This document shows positions 58,071 through 64,000 of a DNA stretch of 64,000 nt, in pieces. The position numbers were made by a program, and so were the translations under genes. Below the pieces are notes generated by a model. It was not told the DNA's origin and did no database searches. It was given only the letters and a program-made list of their open reading frames with translations. Location: positions 32,837,062 to 32,901,061 of the forward strand of contig QVOM02000116.1 of NCBI GenBank assembly GCA_003586115.2, written 5' to 3'. Every line of letters begins with the position of its first letter. Positions within the stretch are counted from its first letter, which is position 1. Source of the DNA: Salvator merianae. Its lineage: Eukaryota; Chordata; Lepidosauria; Squamata; Teiidae.

Positions 58071-60094
58071 ATTTAAACATTTTTTAAAAAAATCCAATCA
58101 CCTTGATCTTTGCATGTAAGAAGATCAAAATATACAGGAGTCTGCATTTTTTAAAAGCAAAGGTCCATGTAGCTGGTTATCCAGATTTTTCTATTAAGCA
58201 CAGGTCCATTTTATCCTGGTTTTTCTAAGTAAAGAAAGCCAGAGACTCAAATAATCTGCTGGAGGCAAAGTAGCTACAATGTTTCTAAGCCTTTCTTACA
58301 GAGTTATTATGGCTCCACGTTTTTCTGCTCCTGTCTTCCTGCCATACTAAACCTGTAAGGTCAAACACAGCCTCCAGTAAATTATTTAAGACTCCATATT
58401 TATGAAGAGTCAATAAAAAATGTGAAGTGAGTGTTTGATTTCAGTTCTATTTTCTTTTATTTAATTCTGAGAACATTGCCTTCACCTTATCTATTTGCAT
58501 TGCTTCAGATTTCATTTTGTGTATCAATAAATCTGTGTTCTTGAATCCATTCCACTCGGAGTTCCACTTCTACTCTTCCTAATACTGAAGGATCCAAACA
58601 CGCTGAAGCACTAAACATGCTGATTGGTGGGGAAGGTGGCACTGCCTTTAGGACCGCACAAGTTAGCCAGCCAATCACAGGGGACCAAGCCTACAGCACC
58701 ATCACTTAATCACAAACCTGCAGTCAGCCTCCATGGAAACCTGAATCCTCAACTAGATGTTGACTGCAGTGTATGCAGCAACTGCTCACATTTAATGCAG
58801 GCTCCCCTTGAAAATGAGGAGAGGGAAAATGATATGGAGAGAGGATATTTCATTTTTGTAAAAAGTGAATTTAATCTGCCTGTATGTAACTGCATCCTAA
58901 GAAATGCCCCACTAGTCCAGAGGTCTGGTCTCACAGGCTACGTTGGAAGCCCATTAACAGGATACAAGCTGGCGTTCGGAGGCATACAAACTTGGTCTTA
59001 CCAGAGGCAGTCACCCTGCTAACAGGGCTATTAGCCATCAATAGCAGTAATTTCCAAGAATTAACCCAAATATTTTCTGAAACAAACCATTGGTCTACAC
59101 TACATCTAGTGATAGTAAATTCCATAGTTTAAAAACAAATGAAACCACAGACCCTTTTGTCTGTCTTGATTCTTTTCAGAAAGGGAGAAAAAGGTTTTCC
59201 TATCCTCTGCCTAATCACCATAAGTTGACATTCTGTAATTGATGACCACAGCATCCATAGCAGAAACTTTTCAAATGACCACGGTGATCTTTGTTGTCTG
59301 TAACAGCAAAGATGACTTGCTAAGAATCATGCCGGTAGAATATGTTACATCCAGATTTTTCCACAGAAAATTCTAATTTTTCCTAATAAATGCTGACTGC
59401 AGATATTGTTAAAGCCTTTGGAAACAAGCGCTTAAAATTTAGGGGCTAAATTAAGCAATAGATATTAGGTTCATGTTCTTTCTTTTTAAGGAGCAGCTAT
59501 TTATACATAACAGGCACATACATTGGTAATTATCTTAAGGTAGCCACTGATGCAATTCCATTGATTTGATGTTCATGATTGTTTTCCCCTGTTGTTCACT
59601 CTTTCAGAGTAGCATTAATGCAAATGGAATGAAGGAAATTTTGAAATGCTATAAAATACATTAAATAAAAACAAACCAAAGAACTTTCTTCTGCCTTACA
59701 TGTTGTGATTAGGAAAGCAGTCTTTCACCCCGTGGGGAATAAAAGGTCTGAGTGTATTACTCGGTCCTTGTTGCCATGGTAGCTTCTGCTTGCTCTTAGC
59801 TTCCGATAAACCTGGGTTTTAACTTTGCATCTCACAATGAAGTTTTGTTGTTATCAAGAAGCTCTCTCTTTCTAACCCAATCGCACATACGATGGCCAAA
59901 TGATAACTACAGTGTGTAATTAAAAACTGAGGTTATTTTGAGGACTATTTTTTCAACTCCAAAAGATGTATTTTATTTATGGTGAACATTCTTGTTGAGG
60001 ATACATTGTTGTGTCTATTATAAGGACTTATTGTAAACTATATCATATACATAATGATGGGGTACCGGAGAAAATATAGATGCCAAAGACACAG
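58071..60094. other. Downstream tract without recognised gene
   Basis: A 132-codon plus frame at 58624-59022 has no recognised domain, splice context or repeat partner and is treated as chance. Otherwise AT-rich. Confidence 0.45.
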
Positions 60095-60211
60095 CCTGCA
60101 TCCAGACTTTGCTTACTTATTCCACTATATTTGGATATTCCAGAATATATATGCTTTATTTTGGAATATACAAATATAGTGGAATAAGTAAGCAATGTCT
60201 GGATGCATCCA
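60095..60211. mobile_element. Palindromic MITE, family P copy 2
   Basis: GCCTGCATCCAGACTTTGC to GCAATGTCTGGATGCATCC, with inner arms cttattccactatatttgg / caaatatagtggaataag nearly perfect. No clean TTA duplication was seen at the edges. Confidence 0.82.
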
Positions 60212-61573
60212 TAGTTGAATCATAACAACTTCAATATAGGGACTGGAGGAGAGTGGAGAGGGAGGGAGTACTTATTCTTTATTTCAATGTTTCAGAAAAA
60301 ACTCCTTCATGAATACTGGAAAACCAAGAGCAAACTGCAGCAGAAAAGTTTTATCTGAAAAGTGCATAAAGCTTTACTGTAAATTGTACACAACAAAAAT
60401 GATTTTTTTTTTTCATTTTCCTGCTCTAAGATTATACTGTACTATATATTCAGATTATATATTCAAAATACTTTGATGATAGAAAGACTGCAGTCTAAAA
60501 TGTTTGGGGCATTTTATATTTTTTCCTATTCCATTCTATAGATTTTGCATGGGCTCCACTCAGAATATATGAAAAAACCTTTAAAAAGACTGAAAAGCTG
60601 CTTATAACACTCCTCAAAAAGAAATACACACATTTCTACATAACATGAATAAAATACATTACATGGGCAGGAATCCTTAATGTAGTAATCATCAGTCTAG
60701 GTTCCCTCTTTAGAATTGAGATAATAAAAGTCTTATTAGGGCTACTGTAAGATTTACTGAAAAAAATTTACCATTTCTTGAGCTAGACAGCAATTTAAGC
60801 TAGCCATGAATTTATTGTGAAGACTTCATTTGTCCTTTCTGCAGCCAGGCATATAATTGAGGGGGAAACATGTCTGAGTGCTTCACACAATTTTCAATTA
60901 TCACATGCTTTTCTTATGTGCCAGAAAGCTTTTTTCTTCTCTATCCATATGACTTTCCCCCCCCCCCCAAATCCACCTTCCTCAGCTACAGTGCCCACAA
61001 ATTACCCTACCATAGCAGAAATCTTAAAAGTTTAACCCTGTTCATCTTGAAAGTGGTCTTCTGATTTGCTCACTCTGAGCAATGCTGGCAGTTTTTCATG
61101 TCACTGTTCAGTTTGTAAAGTCATGCTAATTGTAGGTTTTGCTTATGGCAAATGAGTCACACAACTGATAAGCTTCAAACTAGACTTAAGAATGAAGAAA
61201 CACAAAGACTTCACAGCCACACTTAACAACGCTATTTCTGTAATTACTTCGCCAGCCTATGCAAGTCCAGGTCCAGCAGGTGATATCTGCAAGGACTGGA
61301 ATACTGTTGTCCCGATCCAGCACTGGCAGTATTGCAGACACACTTTCCCTGTTCCACTCCAAGCAAAGCATACTTCCACCACAAGTGCCACCTATCCTTC
61401 CCAGTGATTGGCCCATGTCCCCGTTGCTCCAACGTCACATCCAAAGCCTAAGGGTAAGACTGTACCACCTCTGTGTCAGAGTTTCTAAAATCGTCTTCAA
61501 AACTTGCATAAGGAACAATGGGAAACACTGCAGCCTCATCTTTGAAGCTTATGCAAGCTTTGGAGCTTATTTA
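60212..61573. other. Downstream tract without recognised gene
   Basis: Includes a C run at 60957-60968. Overlapping frames on both strands at 61186-61585 suggest composition, not coding. Confidence 0.45.
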
Positions 61574-61952
61574 GGGCCTATTTGAACTTACCTTTTAGTG
61601 AGCATGGAGACGTTCATGAGGGAAGGATGTCCAGGAGCATCTACAGTCGTTCCCAGATGCTACTAGCTGTGGACAGCTAAAACGCTGTCCAAGCTTGACG
61701 AGGAGCAGCTGAATGGTCCCTGGTCAGCAGCGTTTACACGTTCTTCTGTGGCAAACACTGTGAGTGGATGGCATGGCACAGGTGCACACATGCCACATCC
61801 TGTTCACCATGGCAATGGCCGGATGTTGTTGTGGCTGCTGTCATGGCAACTGGCCCTGCATTCACACTGTGAGTGCTGGTATCCTGGTTCAGGACTATTC
61901 TACCACTCACAGTGTAAATAGCCACTACACCACTGGGTCCTGTACAGCCTAG
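61574..61952. repeat. Family T interspersed element, copy 2
   Basis: Same ordered blocks as 47160-47592, e.g. ctacagtcgttcccagatgc, tactagctgtggac and attcacactgtgagtgctgg. Confidence 0.6.
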
Positions 61953-62267
61953 AATAATATTGTTAAACCATTTTATCATTTCATTGTTGAAAAGTTTAAT
62001 TGAAAAATCATTTTTTTGCATTCATTTTTGTACAAGAAAAATACCATTTTTCCCACTGTAAAATGCTTTTTTCATAAGTACAAACACAGCAAAACACGAA
62101 TGTTTGATTAAATTGTTTGTTTTTTGCAAGCAGAAGACTGGTTTGATCCTATCAAAATGTGGCAATCCAGAAAACTAATTTTTTGTTTCAATGTGAATAT
62201 TCAATTATTCAATGTGAATACATTTTTATTGAATTTGCAAACATGAAGTGAATTTTGCACTCAAAGC

Positions 62268-62268
62268 C

Positions 62269-62316
<48 letters not shown>

Positions 62317-62320
62317 AAAA
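62268..62320. repeat. (GAAA)n microsatellite
   Basis: About 13 GAAA units. Confidence 0.92.
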
Positions 62321-63134
62321 GATGTATGTATGATTGCAGCCTTTCACAGGTTCATTCAAGGATATCCAGCAGCAAGAATGGAATGTTCTTGCGTGTCTCT
62401 CCAGCCTTTTTCAGAATTAGTGTGAACATAATAAAATATAATGAAGACAGCACTGGTCATCCTTGCAGATGTAATCTCTGTTTCTCTACAGTTAAGAATT
62501 CATTTCTAAAATACCCAGTCTGGGAACTGTTTTATGATCAAGGGAATGCATTAAAGATCTGTTGTTTTATATTTGCTATATGGATTGCATTTTTGTTTTA
62601 AGTTAGACTGTTAAAGCCTCTTCCATTAGATCAAGGAAAAGATAGGAATTATTAACAGAGGTGATCCCTGTCACAGTGGGGCTTCAGGGTTTTTCTGTCT
62701 GTCCTGCCTTACTTCCCTATCCCCCTTTTCTCTTGTGTTTATATCTTTTTTGTTATAAGCTTGAGGGCAGGGACTTATCTAATATGTAGGTCCTTTTATA
62801 AAACTGGTTTTGTTCCCACAAGCCACTGTGAAGTGCAAAACTAGGACTGCATCTGCATGCAGTAAAAAAGTGGCTTTGAAAGGAACTTAGAGGTGGTGTA
62901 CTATCCACAAACTAATGCTTCTAAGGCCACTTCTGCACTTGCCTTTAGACTGGCAAAGTGTGGTGGAAGACCCTCTTCTGGGCCTCTCTTTTCCACACGC
63001 GGGTGCAGTCTAAAGAGACTTCACCCCCTATTAGCATGCTGCATCCACACTGGGCACAGAATGGTCTTGTCAAATTTGGCGAAATAACCGCCTAAACCAG
63101 GACGTCGGTAGACCTGTTTTTCCAGGTTGACTAT
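62321..63134. other. Downstream tract with a possible DNA-element edge
   Basis: No gene. 62924-62945 (aaggccacttctgcacttgcc) resembles the end of the 'ctgcact' family, suggesting another degraded member before 63135. Confidence 0.4.
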
Positions 63135-63315
63135 GGCCCTTTCTGCACTTGAGCGTATTCCAGATTATATCTCAGAATAGGGACCTGCCATCTGCATGCT
63201 AATGCAGATTATGGTAGACCCTGGGCAAGACCTTTCCATAGTTTGCACTAGCATGTGCATAGCAGGTCCCTATTCTGGGATATAATACACAATAAGGCCA
63301 AGTGCAGAAAGGGCC
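63135..63315. mobile_element. Palindromic DNA element, best 'ctgcactt' family copy
   Basis: 181 bp from GGCCCTTTCTGCACTTG to CAAGTGCAGAAAGGGCC, an exact 17-bp inverted terminus. Inside, cagaatagggacctgcc and ggtccctattctg pair. No clear target duplication at the edges (TAT and AAT). Confidence 0.85.
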
Positions 63316-63921
63316 AATGTTTCAGGGGCTGCTAGAATGGCCCAGGGAGGCGTGTGGAAGAGTGCATGTCCCCTTGTGCACACCAAATTGTCTTGCTGAA
63401 ATGCATTCCCCTAGGCCTCGCATCAGGCTCTGAAGCTTTCATGAGCTTCAGAGCAGCACGAGGTGGTGGGGGGCTTTGTGTGCTGCATGGGGCCTGTGAT
63501 GGAACAGGCAATCTAAGTGTGGATGGCTTTTTTCGGGGACAGTCGGACAGTTCCAGCTGGGAACAGTTCCTTTAGGAGACGTTCCAGCTCTAATGCTCCC
63601 ACCATCACAAGTCTGGAAATGGCATAATACTCACTAAAGGCCAGAAAATGCACTTTTAAAGGCCTTTAGTGTGATTAAAAGGTGGGATAGAAACACTAGC
63701 ATCTGCGTGCTACAATCTCTAAGCCACTTTCAAGCCACTTTTTCATATGTGTGAATGCAGCCAATATTAGACAAGTAAATACTTTCTTTGGAAAATGAGG
63801 GGTCAGGAGAACCATAAAGGCCCAGACAATATAAGTCAATGTCACCACAGATAAAGCATAAATCAGAAAAGAGTTATATAAGGGTAGCCATATAGTACTA
63901 ACTGTGTAAAAGCAAAACTAT
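63316..63921. other. Downstream tract without recognised gene
   Basis: Short chance frames only. Confidence 0.45.
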
Positions 63922-64000
63922 GGGTGCATCCAGACATTGCTTACTTTTCCCACTATATTTGGATATTCTGGAATAAAGAATGAATATTCCAGAATATCCA
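63922..64000. mobile_element. Palindromic MITE, family P copy 3, cut by the window end
   Basis: GGGTGCATCCAGACATTGC, then ttacttttcccactatattt and ggatattctggaataaag, the left arm of the family P hairpin. The right arm begins (attccagaatatcca) and runs off the window. Confidence 0.8.

Noticed and set aside
58624..59022. 132-codon frame as a protein gene
   Set aside because: No domain, signal peptide, splice sites or conserved partner; length is within chance for this many bases.
50000..64000. CACNB2 exons (human downstream neighbour)
   Set aside because: No SH3/GK-like exon sequence recognised; in human the gene begins well beyond this distance.

Overview
The window is vertebrate nuclear DNA, most likely from a squamate reptile (lizard or snake). 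It has split exons with GT-AG introns and no operons. It also carries the repeat mix typical of squamates: tRNA-headed SINEs, L2/CR1-type and L1-like LINE scraps, a BovB/RTE reverse-transcriptase fragment, many short palindromic DNA transposons, and long microsatellites. Species and lineage within Squamata cannot be fixed by reading alone.

One protein-coding gene is recognised: SLC39A12 (ZIP12, a LIV-1 subfamily zinc transporter) on the + strand. Its coding exons run from 16025 to 49344. I traced eleven exons by reading frame, splice sites and phase. They join without a frame break into 661 codons: signal peptide and extracellular N-terminal region (exons 1-5), first membrane segments (exons 6-7), a short loop exon (numbered 9 by comparison with the human gene), the metal-binding segments with HNxxDG and HEIPHE (exon 10), and the last membrane segments (exons 11-12). 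Exon 4 (26026-26201) is divergent and was found only by splice phase. The histidine-rich loop exon expected between 32100 and 38328 (about 40 codons in human, exon 8) was not found. The first coding exon seems to begin with a short 5' UTR behind an acceptor-like site at 15955-15956, so the promoter and a noncoding first exon probably lie further upstream.

Layout. 1-15.95 kb: gene-free upstream DNA with LINE and SINE fragments, fold-back elements and a 238-bp GC-rich hAT MITE with a perfect 8-bp target duplication. 15.96-49.5 kb: SLC39A12, whose introns carry two directly repeated copies (1.0 and 1.1 kb) of a non-autonomous DNA transposon containing a promoter-like block, a near-perfect 163-bp hAT hairpin, and several palindromic MITEs. 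49.5-64 kb: downstream gene-free DNA with microsatellites, a BovB fragment, more MITEs and two repeat families shared with the gene region. No bacterial-type system, CRISPR array, rRNA gene or functional tRNA gene was seen. The most notable structures are the promoter-carrying transposon pair and the set of fold-back element families.
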